Below, in pieces: positions 22,441 through 35,505 of a stretch of 64,000 bases of DNA; position 1 is the first letter of the stretch; every line of letters starts with the position of its first letter. The translations under genes and the position numbers were made by a program. The notes below the pieces were generated by a model. That model made no database searches. It was not told the origin of the DNA and saw only the letters and a list, made by a program, of their open reading frames with translations. This DNA comes from Congeria kusceri. Taxonomy: Eukaryota > Mollusca > Bivalvia > Myida > Dreissenidae. The DNA lies in NCBI GenBank assembly GCA_027627225.1, contig CM051033.1, positions 54,296,410 through 54,360,409 on the forward strand, in the 5' to 3' direction.

Positions 22441-23996
22441 ATGTACAATATATAATTCGCCCTGTCGTGTAATGTGAATGGATAAATGTTGGAGAAAATT
22501 AACAGGTGAATTTAGTGCAAATCATCCTTAGCTTATGCTTAATTTACCAACTTGAGCCTACTTCGAGGAGTGTTTTGAGCTTCGCAGCTAGCGAGTCATT
22601 TGCGTACTTGAAAATGGGATTTTACAATGGGACATTCAGCTCTCAGAGGTGACAATTTGATGGAGCTCGCACAATTTCCGAGGTGTTTTTGTGGTATTCT
22701 TTTGCGAGCTCCACGGGATGACTGCATACCATGCTCGCTTGGTTTTCCGGTGGCTTCCTTGTAAAAAAATGGGACACGTTTGTTCAACTGGATGTCTGTT
22801 ATTTGACAGTACATCTTGTTTCTAAACCGTTATTTGCTTAATCTGTTAATCTGTAAAATTGTGTATTTTTATGTTTGTGTTTGTTAAATTTCATTTGTTT
22901 TCCTCTTTGGATAAATATAAATTTAAATATAAATATAAAAGAGGGTATGTACGATCTCATCGAATTTTCTAAGACAATATGAAAGTAAAATAAAACCTAT
23001 AAAACACTGATAAATAACAAACTATATTTAAACTTTCAGAAAAATTAATATTCGAAAATCCTCGAAATACTTTAAAATACTTTTCGTCTTCCTGTCGAAA
23101 ACACATTGATGTGCATCAGGCATGTACAATTTTGGGAAATCCCCAATATGTGTTGCGTGTTGACAAAAGTTCTGTGCAGATTGTTCATACGACACATTTT
23201 TGTTTCTCTCAAAAAAACGATTAAAGGTGTCGGTATTGGCACAGCACTAGGAATTTTATAAATTTGTCGTTATCATGAAGTTCATTTTAAAAAGCAACAT
23301 ATGAAGTATGGTATAAATATCTGTTTATTTCTTTTTATTTTAACTTCCCTTGATTATATTCGTCCTCTCATTTGTGTTGTCCAAATTATGAGAAAATGAA
23401 ATGTTGATATTGAAATCGTACATACCCCCTTTAAATATTTTTATCCAAAAAGTTTCTTTTTTATGTTTATGTTGAATTTTCTCTCTATGTTATTTCTTTC
23501 TTTCATGCATAATGCTCATCAAATAAGCAAAAACAAAGAAACAACATACATTTTACATGTTACATGTTTATACTTTATTATTAATAAATATATTCATTAT
23601 TAATTTCGTTTTGTGACAATGCCATGTATAAATGTGAATTAATCTGTTACTGTATTTCTATTTCTAGTCGTCTCACATGAATAGAGGCAACCGGCTTCAT
23701 TGAAAAATAAAAGCCTGTCACATGATGCATTTAAGCCAATCAGAACATGGTAAAATGATGAAACCAAAGGAAATTGTAATTATAGTAAATTGAATAGAAA
23801 AGACTTAAAGAACGGGAAAATTAATAGTTCGCACATCGCATTTGAAGTCCCAAACAAAAATCGCATTACTTCATGGAATACGATGTCCCACCATGTATTC
23901 GTTTTCAATTATGTGCATGTGCATAACCCCTTTACAAGTACATGTTCACTGATATCATCTCGATTTAAACATGTCTATATATTTCTTGGACCCGTG

Positions 23997-24330
23997 AAAA
24001 TGGCTCTGCTGGTAACTGATCACAATAACATTTAAATAATGTATTGTGTATAAAAGAGAATATTTTAATAAATTAATATTAATTGGATATATATGGACCC
24101 AGCATGAATTTACGCGCGCCTTAAACATAAGATGAGTGAAATTTAACTTGTAAAGTCGAAGCTAAAGAAAATGGCTCTGCTGGTACCTGATTACAATAAC
24201 ATTTAAATAATGTATTGTATATAAAAGAGAATATTTTAATAAATTAATATTAATTGGATAAAAATGGACCCAGCATGAATTTACACGGGCCTTAAAAGAT
24301 GAGTGAAATTTAACTTGTAAAATCGAAGCT
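23997..24330 (+). repeat. 171-bp tandem duplication
   Basis: The segment beginning AAAATGGCTCTGCTGGTA is present twice head to tail, 171 bp apart, with about ten differences. It was duplicated before the core multiplied, since 40223-40556 and 56430-56763 show the same pair. Confidence 0.85.
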
Positions 24331-25265
24331 CCTTGGTTTGGTGTACATGTAGATTGAACATTCGGTAGACAACTGTTTCGTTGAACCACGACGTGTTAAG
24401 TGTTTCGTTACTGCTGAGACAGCCAAGATATGTTATGATGAATCTTTCTCTGAAATGATACATTTTTTGTTTCATCATTTCATAATTTTAAATGCACTTG
24501 AACTAACTTTTAAGAGGTATTAATCTATTAAATACGCTTGTATTCGTGTTATCCCATCCAGATTGTTAATATATTTCCCCAAATGTTTATAGTTCAACGA
24601 CAAGCAATCCAATGTAAATATAAATATCATAGTTTGGTCGTTTGTCACACATTCAATAAAGAAATAATGTTCGATTTTGAGTTGTTTATATGTAAACAAA
24701 CAACGATTTTGAGTTCTGATGTGTTTGAAGTAATATAATGTATGTGCAATAGAACGAAAAATCGTTGTTTATTTACAGGTAAACAATGATAAAGCGAAAG
24801 TAATGTCGATTATTACATGACTTGACAACATATTCTGAAATTAGAATGCGAACTTTTTATTGTTTCGGAACTACTTTTCGAGTTGTTTATTGGCAATTTA
24901 ACGACGGAAATTTTGCGCGTGTCATGTTAGAATTTAAAATCATCCATGTTTTCTTAATTTGCATCAGAATTCGTCGTTGTTGTGTTTTTCTTCTGCAAGA
25001 TCCGAAATAAGATCTCAAGGATTTTTGCATTGTTTGAAAACTTTAAAAAACGACTGCCTGTCCGTGAGGGTTTAATTTGTGACGCACTGATTACAACAAC
25101 ACAATTTCATATGCGAGAGAAAATAACCATTGTGATTGATTCATAAAATAAATAAGTAATTATCACACAATACCTCAGATAAACGTCATTATCTACGGTT
25201 GAAAGAACATCTCTCGTGTATTATGCACTTTTGTTTTGGTGCAGTGTAGCTACCTCGTTTTCCTA

Positions 25266-25905
25266 TTATAGTGCGAAATTATTAACCTGACACTCATGTA
25301 TATTCCGTATAAAATCGGGTTTTATTTATAGATACTACGACAAGTATCAAACCTATCATAGGCCATTTTACAATCTAAATTGATATCGTATAGATTTATA
25401 TGTGGTTAGGAAGAATAGTGTATGCCGCGCTTGCAATGCGAAGGTTTAAGTTCGAGTCCCGGCGTCGACATTTTATAAACATGAGCATTTTACACACTAT
25501 TATTAAAATTATTAAATGAAATTGATACTTTGCATGTATAAGTACTTTCTGTATGAATAATACAAAATTAAAAGAATCAATATTAATAAGATCAAATAAA
25601 AAATAATTTAAAACAATGATTATTATACATTATTTAATTAATATCTTATGATTTGCACATTTTAAGAATAACTCATACTATTTTACAAAGGTCGCTGTCA
25701 GAAGGAATTGAACTCGGCCGATGGTTTGGGGCGCTAGCACTTATACAACACGACCATTAAATACCACTCTCGCTACACCGTACTTAATCTATATCAACAT
25801 AAATTCCGATAACAGAAACTCGTCCAAAACTACTCAAACAACGGAACACACGTACGGGTTGTCATGAAGATTAATTAGTGTCAGGTTAATAATTTCGCAC
25901 TATAA
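25266..25905. mobile_element. 640-bp element with perfect 29-bp terminal inverted repeats and two tRNA-like segments
   Basis: Positions 25266-25294 (TTATAGTGCG...CTGACACT) are the exact reverse complement of 25877-25905. Inside, 25402-25470 on plus looks like a decayed tRNA (TTGCAAT anticodon-type loop between CGC and GCG, B-box GTTCGAGTCCC), and 25690-25755 on minus looks like another (GGTCG...CGACC acceptor pairing, B-box GAGTTCAATTCC). Neither folds into a clean cloverleaf. This may be a DNA transposon that captured or was invaded by tRNA-derived SINEs. No transposase is present. Confidence 0.6.
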
Positions 25906-26084
25906 CAGAATTTAGTTTTGTTTGTACCTTTAATCTACATGTGTATTTGTTTGATTGGAAATACTTTCTAGCGTTATCTGTATTTAGTGTAGCAGTTACG
26001 AACTGTTGTTTGGTTAACTATGTAACATAAATATTATGAACTGGTATATTTATGTTGTGTGTATGAAACTGAATTTGTGTCTCA

Positions 26085-26540
26085 TTATAAACGGGCCTTT
26101 AGCTGCTGACGCTGCAAATATGTCAAATCATTTGACATTCTAATTCCGTTTCGTCTTAGTTGATCTCTATATCCGAATGACTTAAATTTATCTTCTGGTC
26201 TTGCAAACGCAACTATAATCATTCTGGGCTCGTTTGATTTACCAGTGACCATTGACCCAATGCGCTGCGCCCTTACTAATGATGAGTCATTAAAGTTATA
26301 ACTTTCATCGACTGAGCTAAGGACTTTATCCCTTACTATTGTTTTCAGCTCTGCACTACTGCTTTCGACTTCTTTTATCCCAAATACCCTTACGGAATGT
26401 TTTAGCCTTTCTGATTCTAAAATGTTCAATTGTGCTTCTATACCTGATATTCCTGACTCATACTGCTCATCATGGTATGCCAAACTCTCTATATCACGTT
26501 GCAATACTTCCCGGTTGTAATTTTTTACAACTACGTCCAA
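26085..26540 (-). pseudogene. L1-like retrotransposon ORF1 protein fragment, copy 1
   Basis: About 150 codons read as a coiled-coil region (YESGISGIEAQLNILESER), then an RRM-like core (KHSVRVFGIKE ... RMIIVAFARPEDKFKSFGYR), then a C-terminal segment (NGIRMSNDLTYLQRQQ). This order is that of L1-type ORF1 RNA-binding proteins. The frame begins just after a TGA and has no true ATG, and no endonuclease or reverse transcriptase is nearby. A 256-bp stretch carrying the rest of the C-terminus, present in copy 3, is missing here. Confidence 0.65.
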
Positions 26541-27364
26541 TCAATTCCAAACTGTTACTAAATGCTTTGCAACATATTACACGCATATAACTCAAGAGAT
26601 TGGAAACACTTCATCATAGATGCTTTAATCCACCCTGGAGCAGTCCAAAAATTGTATAAGAAAGTTTATACATTTACACCAATATTTCAATTTTTAGTTA
26701 CAGAAACATCTCGAAAAAAATGTAGCGTGCTTAAATGACCTCAGTACAACATGTTATTGTGTTTTCTGACGTTAACTTCTTTATACGGTTACGGTGATAG
26801 CATATTTTGTAATCTACTCTGTTAGCGACAACGTTAAAGTATGTACCTCCCGAACAACAAGAAATGCGCATAGCTGTACACTTTTGCATAACAATGTGTT
26901 ATTTGGCGCGCAATCTTATACGAATCTGCAACAAACAACTGAATATAGTGTAATGAAAAGATCAAACGTACACAAATGGCACCAATGATTCCGATATGGA
27001 ACAGCAAGCATCGAAGATGATGAACACAATGATTGATCGAGAATTACGACGGCGACGCGAAGGCTGTTGACTTCGTCGTGAATTAAGGTCGTGCGGGGTT
27101 TGCAGAAGCGCTCGGAACAGTTCGGACTTTCTTACATTAGATACTGGAAATGAGAACGTTTTGTGCGAAAATGGTTAAACGATTAAAAATCATTCTTGTT
27201 CATTTACTCTTAAAATATTATTACTGTTATCGGTGGAATAAATATCCAATTGAATAGGAATCTCGGGCATTGTAGTTTTTTATTACCAAAGGAATAGCGA
27301 ATTTATTTAATGAACACTTTATTATTGGATAAAAACCTATACTGACGAAATGAATGAAATCTGG
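26541..27364. other. Right end of C1, nothing recognised
   Basis: AT-rich DNA between the ORF1 fragment and A2. It probably includes more decayed retroelement upstream of the ORF1 frame; no gene is supported. Confidence 0.35.
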
Positions 27365-27441
27365 TGCTTTTCATCAATGGTTTATTCTTGTCATATTTTT
27401 GTTTTATGATTTGTTTCCTGTTATCAATAGATTACAGGCCT

Positions 27442-27704
27442 GGGTCCGTATTCCAGAAGCATCTTAATTTTATCTTAAAATATTTCCACTTAATAATATA
27501 ATTTTTGTAATACAATATTATTTAAAACTACTTATAAATGTGTGGATCCCTTTGCAGTTACGTGAACGATAGTTAATAAAAAGTTGATTATAAATACACA
27601 CTTAGCACAATGCAATGCAAATATGAAATAAAATGTTAATGAAACATTATGATTTTAAGGTTAAGGAAAAGATTCTACGTAATATGTTTCTGGAATACGG
27701 CCCC
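27442..27704 (+). mobile_element. MITE-like element in A2
   Basis: Full-length form, about 263 bp, retaining the internal CAGTTACGTGAACGATAG stretch lost from the A1 and A4 copies. Confidence 0.55.
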
Positions 27705-29073
27705 TAAAGCAAACGACGATGTGCTGATAATAAGAGTGTATCTCCTGCTGATGCAGCTGGTGTTTCACATATTTTATATTGCAATTATGACATACAAGAA
27801 GTGATTTAGCTGATAATTGTACTTACTTCATTTCATCGTGCCTCAGAACGTTGCTATTCTGTTGCTCTGGTGAACATTAAACCATTGAGTAATTAAATTG
27901 CAACTCAATTGAATTAATATTCTCTTTTGTTGTAATTTAATTTCAATTGCAATGCCATGAGGTTAACATTTATTTACAAGTGCGTGTTTGGTGATTAATT
28001 CTGGGCTAAGTGTGAGGTTCGGCATGCGTTTAAACCGGTTTAAACCCCCAATGCTTTCCAATGACTGTTCCAAGGCGGTGACCCCAGTTTTATTCATTTT
28101 TATGTTTTGTGTTTTTTTTTGTATGTATTGTCCTGTATTGTATAGGCAATTGGTCACTTGCCTCAAATAAAGGAAGAGCGGATGGAAATAAGGGATTATC
28201 TCCTGATGATGTCTCTGGAGTTATATATTCCTATATTTCCTATCCAGAAACGTCCAAAAGTCTTATTTGATCCGCAGTTGTGTCCATTTAATAATGCACG
28301 AGTTAGAGAATTGGACAAATTTGAGTTATAGCAAAGTCATTACCATGTTTATAGAAAAGGTTCGTGATAAAATTATCGAATTATTGCTGTCTATTCCTAT
28401 ACCTCAGGGGAAATATTTAATTGGTTCACTGGAATAAATGATAAAATTTTCATCAGTATATCAAGCGAATGTATAATACGTTGAAAAGCGACAGCTAAAG
28501 TATCATTGAAAATATGCGTCTGAAAACATTGTTAATGAACAATGAACATATAATACCGTTCCCTTGGTGAAGAAAGTACTGTAACTGACATTTTACAAAT
28601 TTTACATGAGTAGCAAGCACTGATTTTCTAAAAAACTGATTTAATGCATTAAAATAAGCGTATTAAGGAGCAGTTGTTATTTGTGAACAGCTTACTTCGA
28701 ATACAAAATACTTGTATATTCCTGTTCAGTTACATGACTTTTTGCACTGAATTTCTTTTAGCGCAAAAAGTCTTGTTAATGCACAAACAATAGTATTTTA
28801 TTCGAAATTTCCAACATATACACCTTTTGATAAGGTATTCTTTACATTTATCATCTATATTATTATAATTAACTAATTTCATCAATTGAATTTACTTCAA
28901 TTAATTATTTGTAATTTTTTTTCACAACATAATTCTTAGTGCGCAAAGCTGGATACTAAGTGTACTTACCATACTTTTTGCGCCAACATTTTTGTCAAAA
29001 TATTTTGTGTGTGTGCAAAATTCAGGATTGCCAGGTTGAATTCAAATATGTTATGAGATATGGTATACAGGCT

Positions 29074-29074
<1 letters not shown>

Positions 29075-29129
<55 letters not shown>
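29075..29129. repeat. (TA)n microsatellite in A2
   Basis: About 55 bp of TA dinucleotides. Confidence 0.95.
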
Positions 29130-29132
<3 letters not shown>

Positions 29133-30149
29133 AATTTCCTAGAAAATGTCAGTTACATGACTTTTTGCGCCAACGTGACGATATGTTACCTACAAGGACT
29201 TCCGGCATGATATATAATTACAAAATTAGTCCAATTGTCAATAAGAACGTCAAACATTGCCATTCGGTTACTGACACTGTATAAGTTGAAAAAGATTAAT
29301 TTGTAGTTTGCATATACAATTTACAGCACGATCCTTGTTCAGGTTGCAAGCTCAGGGCTTACATATTTTAACAAATGGCGCATGCTAATTTTGTTCCTAC
29401 TGTCAATAATTCCAGCTTAAATTAAACAAGTTTAAAGTAATAGTGTGCTTGTTACTATAGCATAACTATATGTTATTTATTTGCCAATATGCTGGGCAAC
29501 TTATTTTAATGCAGAGTTGCACCAATTGTCACACAAACTCAGGTAAACATATTATTAATTGCATGGATTGTCCCAAGAATCCATTATCTTGCGATCAGTT
29601 ATGTACAAAACAACAATAAGTAAAAACATACGGCACACATCTGAAGAGATTTTTTATTGAACAGAAAAGCAAGAGTAGCATACAACACACACACAACAAT
29701 ACAGACCAGACAACTGTATATCGATAGCCAGATCATCATTCTGCTTTTAAAAAACAACCTTTAATGAACACATGTAATAAGTACAAGTAGGCCATTGAAA
29801 AAAAGATGATAAATGAGATATGAGATCAATGAAATGAGATAAAATACACAAAAATGTTACAATATAAAACTATCATATGACAGCGTGTGTGTCATTGATA
29901 TTGTCAACCCGAGGGCAGAATGTTACCCGAGGCAAAAAACGATTGGTGACATTCTGTTAAGAGGGTTGAGAATATCAATGTCACACACGCTGCCATTTGA
30001 TTTATTGTATTATACCGAACAAAATTAAGTAAATAAAAAGTTTAAAACATGTTTTTTTTAAGTCATTTAATTATGCTCATCAAGATTGAAAAGTGACGTC
30101 AAGACTATATGACGTCACGACAAGGGAGGCAAACAATCCATAATTTGGA

Positions 30150-32167
30150 AGTTACAATTTTTGTCAGGTTATATTTATAAAACAACATGTACATTAGTGA
30201 ACAAAATTACAGTTAGGTAAATAATAGTTAATAATAAGTTGATAATTGGTGAACACTAAGCAGAATTTCATTTATACATATAATAAAATGCTAAAGAAAA
30301 TTGATGGTTTTAATGCTAAGGATAAGATTTCACTTAAGATTTTTCTGGAATACGTCCCCTGCCTCAATTACATCTTGATCCTGATAATCAGGCTTAACTT
30401 GTTGTGTGAACATGCGGCCAGTCCTAGCTGAGCGTCATTTTCTAGCTCAACTGAGCAGATTCCCTTAAATGTTTTATTTTAAAATAACGTTTTGTCAAAA
30501 AAGGTCATGAAATATTGTGTCATTCCGATTACAATATTCAGTTCATATTGCAAATGTGCGCTTAGATAAGTTCATAATTATGTAAAATAAACATTTGATC
30601 AAAAATTGAAATTGATCCAGAGTTTTAGTGTACGCCATTTTTGAGCCAGATCCTGAAATATGTGATTCAATTTCATCTTAATCAGGCTTAGCTTATGTTA
30701 TGAACATAAGGCCAGGACTACACCGGAAACTCAATTGGGGTTAATTTTTTAAAACCCTAACATTCATTTACTCTATAGCTGTTTCGTGCATATATCTTCT
30801 TTATACACATATTCTTTAAGTTAGTAAATATTCTTTAAGTTAGTAAATACTGAACACATTTTCTTAATTTAACCTCTTTCGAATCAAAATAATTGTATTT
30901 TTCAGAAAATTTGATGTGCAATTTTCATCTAAATTTTTCAGAGCTTTTGAATACCTTATGTTTTGAAATCTAGATTTTGGAATTGTAACATAAATGTGTG
31001 TAAAGGATATGTTACTCTAATATTATTTTTAAGAATATAACTTAGATTTACATGCTAGCACCTTACATTTTAACAGTCTAACATTTTAACCTCCCTCAAG
31101 CTATATAGCTTAGATTTATTTCCATTAAATTTCTATTGATCGAGATTCACAAACATTTCAAAAGCTTCGTCACGTGGTCATCCAAAATTAGTATTATCAT
31201 AATTATTGTTTTGTGTCTTCCTTTGTTGCCGATGTATTGGGATGTATTAGCGACCCAACAAGGTTATTTTTTCAAGGTTTTTGACCCTAGGGTTAGGGTA
31301 AGGGTTAGGATTAGGTTCGGTTTCCCTTAGTTAAGGCTAGGTTATGTTTAGGGTTAGGTTTAGAGCCCCAATTATTGCATGTTTAGGAGTTGGCCCTACG
31401 ATTACTGGGTCCGTCCCAGTAATCGACCTATGGGAGTTTATAATGGGCAAGACCCAATATGTCGGCAAGTTAAAAATAAACAAACTATATAGGAGAAGCG
31501 TTATTGTACACACAAGCATGCGCTAAAATTACAGGACCAAGCCAAGATGATAAGACTGAAAAAAATGTATGTTTAATTTAAGAATACTGACATTGTATTC
31601 TTTACATTTAATAACTTTGTTAAATACAAAAGTATAAAAAGCACATTAACAACATCGCTCAACGCATTCAGCAGTTAGGAGCTGTGCTTCATTTTTTGAA
31701 GTGCTAGCATTCACTGCGGAACTTTTTCCGGTTTAAATTACAAAACGCAAAATTTAAGAGACCTCAAATATATAAATGGATTTCTTTAATCTAAAGGTAC
31801 TGGGAATGTCAGGAAAGACAGTAGTACAAAGAGCAGTGTTGAGAAACATTCTTTTCAGGGTCAAACCCATACGATATATTATTAGTTTAAGAGAATAAAA
31901 ACGATATATTTGAAAATTGGCCCGAAGCCTGGATTTGACGACCAGATCGATAATTTATTTTTAAAAAATAAATATTTATCTTTTCAACGAACCTAATACT
32001 GTTTCAAATGATTGTGTAGGTCATAGAGTATGTGCATACACAAATATAATATGTTTGCATAATCAGATAATTAGTTACTAATTACGAAAATTAAGTCACA
32101 GGCACCCTAATGGTCGCGGTCGCCTTAAGTCTGCTTTGTTGGACAATTTATACGCCCTATGGTCACG

Positions 32168-32200
<33 letters not shown>

Positions 32201-32268
32201 CGCAGTTTGCACTATTGCAGATATACGAAGTGATCAAAGTTCATGTTTCCTAGTCTTTTCTTATTTAT
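30150..32268. other. Intergenic DNA downstream of receptor copy 2
   Basis: Same content as 13937-16028: telomere-like repeats at 31289-31364, hairpin at 31399-31425, (TA)n at 32169-32199. No gene is recognised. Confidence 0.5.
31289..31364 (+). repeat. Degenerate telomere-like repeats, copy 2
   Basis: GGGTTAGGGTAAGGGTTAGG followed by more degenerate units; slightly closer to pure TTAGGG than copy 1. Confidence 0.6.
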
Positions 32269-34926
32269 TTAATAATAGTATTGGTAGAAGTTATCCCAAG
32301 TCCAGTTCCAGTTCCCGTAGTTCCGATCGTCATCAGTGAAAGGACCTTGATTTCCATCCAATCGCTGGTGCATGCCACTGTTTTCGTAGTTGAATTCTTC
32401 ACCTTTGGAAGCGGTCAAGGACAAGCAAATAACAATCGAAAGAAAGAGAAGAATTAAAAACATTACAAAACACACAAAGTCTAAAACATTTACATCTTTC
32501 CAGGTGATCGTTTTATTTTCTGCGCCCTCCGTTGCGCAATCCATGGTTCCATTTGTCTTCATACCAGGTGATACGCATGGAAGACAACTCAGCATTTTCA
32601 TCAGTTTGACAAGAGGTCCTGGAACTTTTGTAGGCGGTTCGATTTTTCCGAAGCTATCCAACCGCAAGCAAATTAGTGCAAATATTGTTGTCAGTGTGCT
32701 TATAGCTGTTTGCATGACGAGAAAGGATGTAATTACGGGCACTGATTCAGAGTTGTGTGGGAGGGTGTTTGAAACAATGGTCAAAAACACCGCAAATGCC
32801 AAGAACACCTTGATAGCGAAGCCCGCTTTCTCTCCAGCACTGACAGGGAACATGAAAATGAAGATGTTCAGAATGGATAGCATGCATATCGGCAAGAGTA
32901 CTGACAGTATGAAATACATTGGCTTTCTCTTTAGCGTCAGTTTAAAGCTGACCGTTGTGTCCAGTTCGTCTCGCCCGATGTGCCAGCTAGTACAGGTGAT
33001 TTTCCACGCGGAATTTTCTTCGTAATCATCCATGTTTAATCCTTTAGAACCATTTTTCCCGCTCGTCATATTCACCGATAAAATATATACTTGTGAAACC
33101 AGTAATATGTTATGAATTACCGTCGAGGTTTGCTATTTATATATAATTTACTGAATATTCTCTCACTTTTTGTTGAGTATCAGAAGTATCAGATGTAGTT
33201 GCATACAAATACTAAAATAATTCATGGATGGTACATATGAAAATCAATTTCTGAAGCGAAGGAATGTTACCTGAAGTCTTGTATAACTCCGGCCTGGAAC
33301 CTACGATAGCACGTCTGGTAGTCGAACGGATAGTAGGTGATATCAATGGAACATATTGATTGAAAAACCTTTGAAACAGAACAATTTTAGGAGATAATAA
33401 TATTCAACTTTAAATTTGTTCACATCAGTATTTCAATAGTAATGCTTATTTTATGCACAAAACAAACGAACCGTTGTTCAAATGTTGGTACATGGTTTAC
33501 GTTCATTGGCAAAAGGTACATTTTGAGTGTTGTTATTTTTTCCACGGAGAGTCTTCAATTCTAATTGGTTATTTTTGAAGCCGTCACAGCATCACAAGCA
33601 AAAATTGGTCAATGATAAAATGTGATGTCAAAGCAGATGACGTCTAATTCGCTGACAATGACTGACTACGTAATTTAGTACCTGAAATGGTTGCCAGGAA
33701 ATCAAGCCAGTGTGTGTATTGTTGACATTCACTTTGTTTTGTCACCAAGGCTTTTGTAATCCAGGTATGAATTTTTCAGTGCGATGTCCGGTTTCCAAAC
33801 TTCGTCCTAACAACAAATGATATGTTACTAAACGAAATAAATATAAAGGTTAAGGATAAATGTAGAAGTTTAATTGACAATTTTAAAGTTTGCACATACT
33901 TCTTTCATTTACATATAGTACGTTTTGTTTTTAATTGTTCCATTCTGTACGTCTTATTAATCGACCGCAAATGCATTCATGAAAGTAATTGATTTAAACA
34001 TATTTTATTTCGCGAACGCATATACATATACAAAACAAATGCAATTGCAAGTAATTCGCACGTACAAAAGATGGATCAGAACGAAAGATAATATGGCTCT
34101 TCTCCATGAATGGTATTTTGCGGAATAGTATGTAACATAATATAGTGGCAGTTAAGTATTTGAAAATAACTTAACAGTCATGGTAAGGAAGATATGATGA
34201 TAGAAAGATGTAAGTCCGAGGCGAATGATAAATGTTAAAACAAGTAGGAGGGATATATCAGGTAGCGAGAAAGACAAATGAAGAACGGTTGAAGTTTAAG
34301 GACTGTAATGAAATGATTTTTTTTCGATGTGACAGAGATAATAGCAACCGAACCTGGGGCCAGTGGTAAAAGCTGATTCCACCGTAATCAGCTGATGTCC
34401 ATGTTAGAATCGAGTCGTTCCAGCTGACGGACAAATAAGCCATTGTAGTGAGAACCTCTTCTGCCTCGCTAAGTTCGTTTATCGAGAACATATGGAGATT
34501 CACGTTGACACTGAAATGTGTGTCCATATGTTATATGATAGATTCACGCAACATTCATAACATGCATATCATGGTGCGTACAGATAAATATATCCGTTAT
34601 ATGTTCACACTTATATATACATGTGTGTTGGTGACCTAATAAGTCAGCAAGCGAAACAAAAAAGAAGAAACGATACGTATGCCTTCACAAACTCAATAAA
34701 ATAGTATATTCAATATTCATTCGGCTTGAAAGTTATGGTGCATAATACCTATTGCACTGGATTGATTGTTTATATGTCGAATTCTGTTGTTGTAAGGGCC
34801 TGTCTCAAACAACTTCTTATATAGCTTTTTCGCATCATCTCCAGTGTGTGTCACCACGTGATTAAAATAGCCAATCAAAATGAGCAGAACAATACACCAG
34901 CTGTGCAAGACCTTCATAACATACAT
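32269..34926 (-). pseudogene. Cys-loop (nicotinic-receptor-like) channel subunit, copy 2, frameshifted
   Basis: Exons: 34749-34926, 34354-34510, 33682-33806, 33271-33368 and 32269-33075. The exon 2 one-base loss and the exon 3 two-base gain are the same as in copy 1. In addition exon 4 is 98 nt, not 99: one base is lost in the codons for the QAW of loop B (near 33290), shifting the frame after the Cys-loop. Loop A keeps WKPD, unlike copy 1. Exon 5 is open for 268 codons; an in-frame 3-nt loss changes VVNFLD to VNVLD at the start of M4. Summed over exons 2-4 the three shifts cancel, but stop codons lie between them, so this is not a compensated frame. I infer a pseudogene. Confidence 0.85.
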
Positions 34927-35505
34927 GCAGAAATAAAGCTACTAACAATAATAGATATTGATGCTTAATTAGCACGTGAACATAGGTTTGTGTAAGCATT
35001 TATTTATTTTCATAGCGGATATTTCAGTTCATTACATTAACATGTATAACAAAGTACATGAGCAATGTTTACGACTCGTCGTTTCACTGTTTCACCCAAA
35101 ACCGCACTGACAGATATTGTTCTGACACTAATCTAAAATGCAGTTATATATTTGTTTCCGCGACCATTATTTGTTGCCGGTTCATATTTGTAATGTCGTG
35201 CCAGCAATGTACTCGTACTTGTGTAAATTTTGCTCAGCGCAGGTGATTAATTTATCTTATCTTTTTAGCCGATAACTGTTGATAATAGTATCAATCAATC
35301 AATAACATATCAAACAAATAAAATAATACATAAACATAAATTCAAATCATGTTCAATACAATTGACGAACATACAAACTATAAAAAAATACGTAAAATAA
35401 TAATTACCGCTAAGTCATATTGAAACTAGTTTGAATAAAAAACAAAATACATACGAACGTACGAATCTCTAACTGAAACTATCCTTGTTGTGTGGTTTTA
35501 TTGTT
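34927..35505. other. 5' flank of receptor copy 2
   Basis: Equivalent of 18722-19274; no separate feature is recognised. Confidence 0.3.

Larger units (their letters stand above)
19770..25265. other. Repeat-bearing intergenic DNA of C1, no supported gene
   Basis: Contains the foldback at 20657-20800, the 21-bp minisatellite at 22342-22440 and the 171-bp tandem duplication at 23997-24330. Small frames conserved between the cores (for example 21631-21867 and 22596-22814, both minus) are no better conserved than the surrounding DNA and match nothing I recognise. Confidence 0.4.
13937..27364. repeat. C1: first copy of the ~13.4-kb gene-bearing core
   Basis: This core is repeated at 30150-43584 and 46324-60045 in the same orientation. 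By eye C1 and C2 differ at roughly one position per hundred or fewer, and C3 is visibly more diverged, with several private insertions and deletions. It carries a broken Cys-loop receptor gene and a set of repeats listed separately. Confidence 0.95.
27365..30149 (+). repeat. A2 block
   Basis: Second direct A repeat. It most resembles A1: it shares TTTAAACCGGTTTAAA context bases and a (TA)n tract (29075-29129, about 55 bp). Its MITE-like element is at 27442-27704 and its extra segment at 28006-28558. Confidence 0.9.

Noticed and set aside
22596..22814. 72-codon minus-strand frame (LNKRVPFFYKEATGK...), conserved in all cores and somewhat GC-richer than its surroundings
   Set aside because: Conservation equals that of the surrounding DNA, copy 3 changes its C-terminal part, and no family or splice structure supports it. 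It could be an old element fragment.
25402..25470. Functional tRNA gene (Cys-like anticodon loop)
   Set aside because: The anticodon stem has only three good pairs, the 5' acceptor arm does not pair with the 3' end, and it sits inside a TIR element, so it is treated as a tRNA-derived repeat.
26339..26590. 83-codon plus-strand frame, repeated at 42565-42816
   Set aside because: It is antisense to the L1-like ORF1 fragment.
13937..27364. CRISPR arrays, bacterial operons or rRNA genes
   Set aside because: No regularly spaced identical repeats with unique spacers and no rRNA-like sequence were seen; the repeats present are minisatellites and foldbacks.
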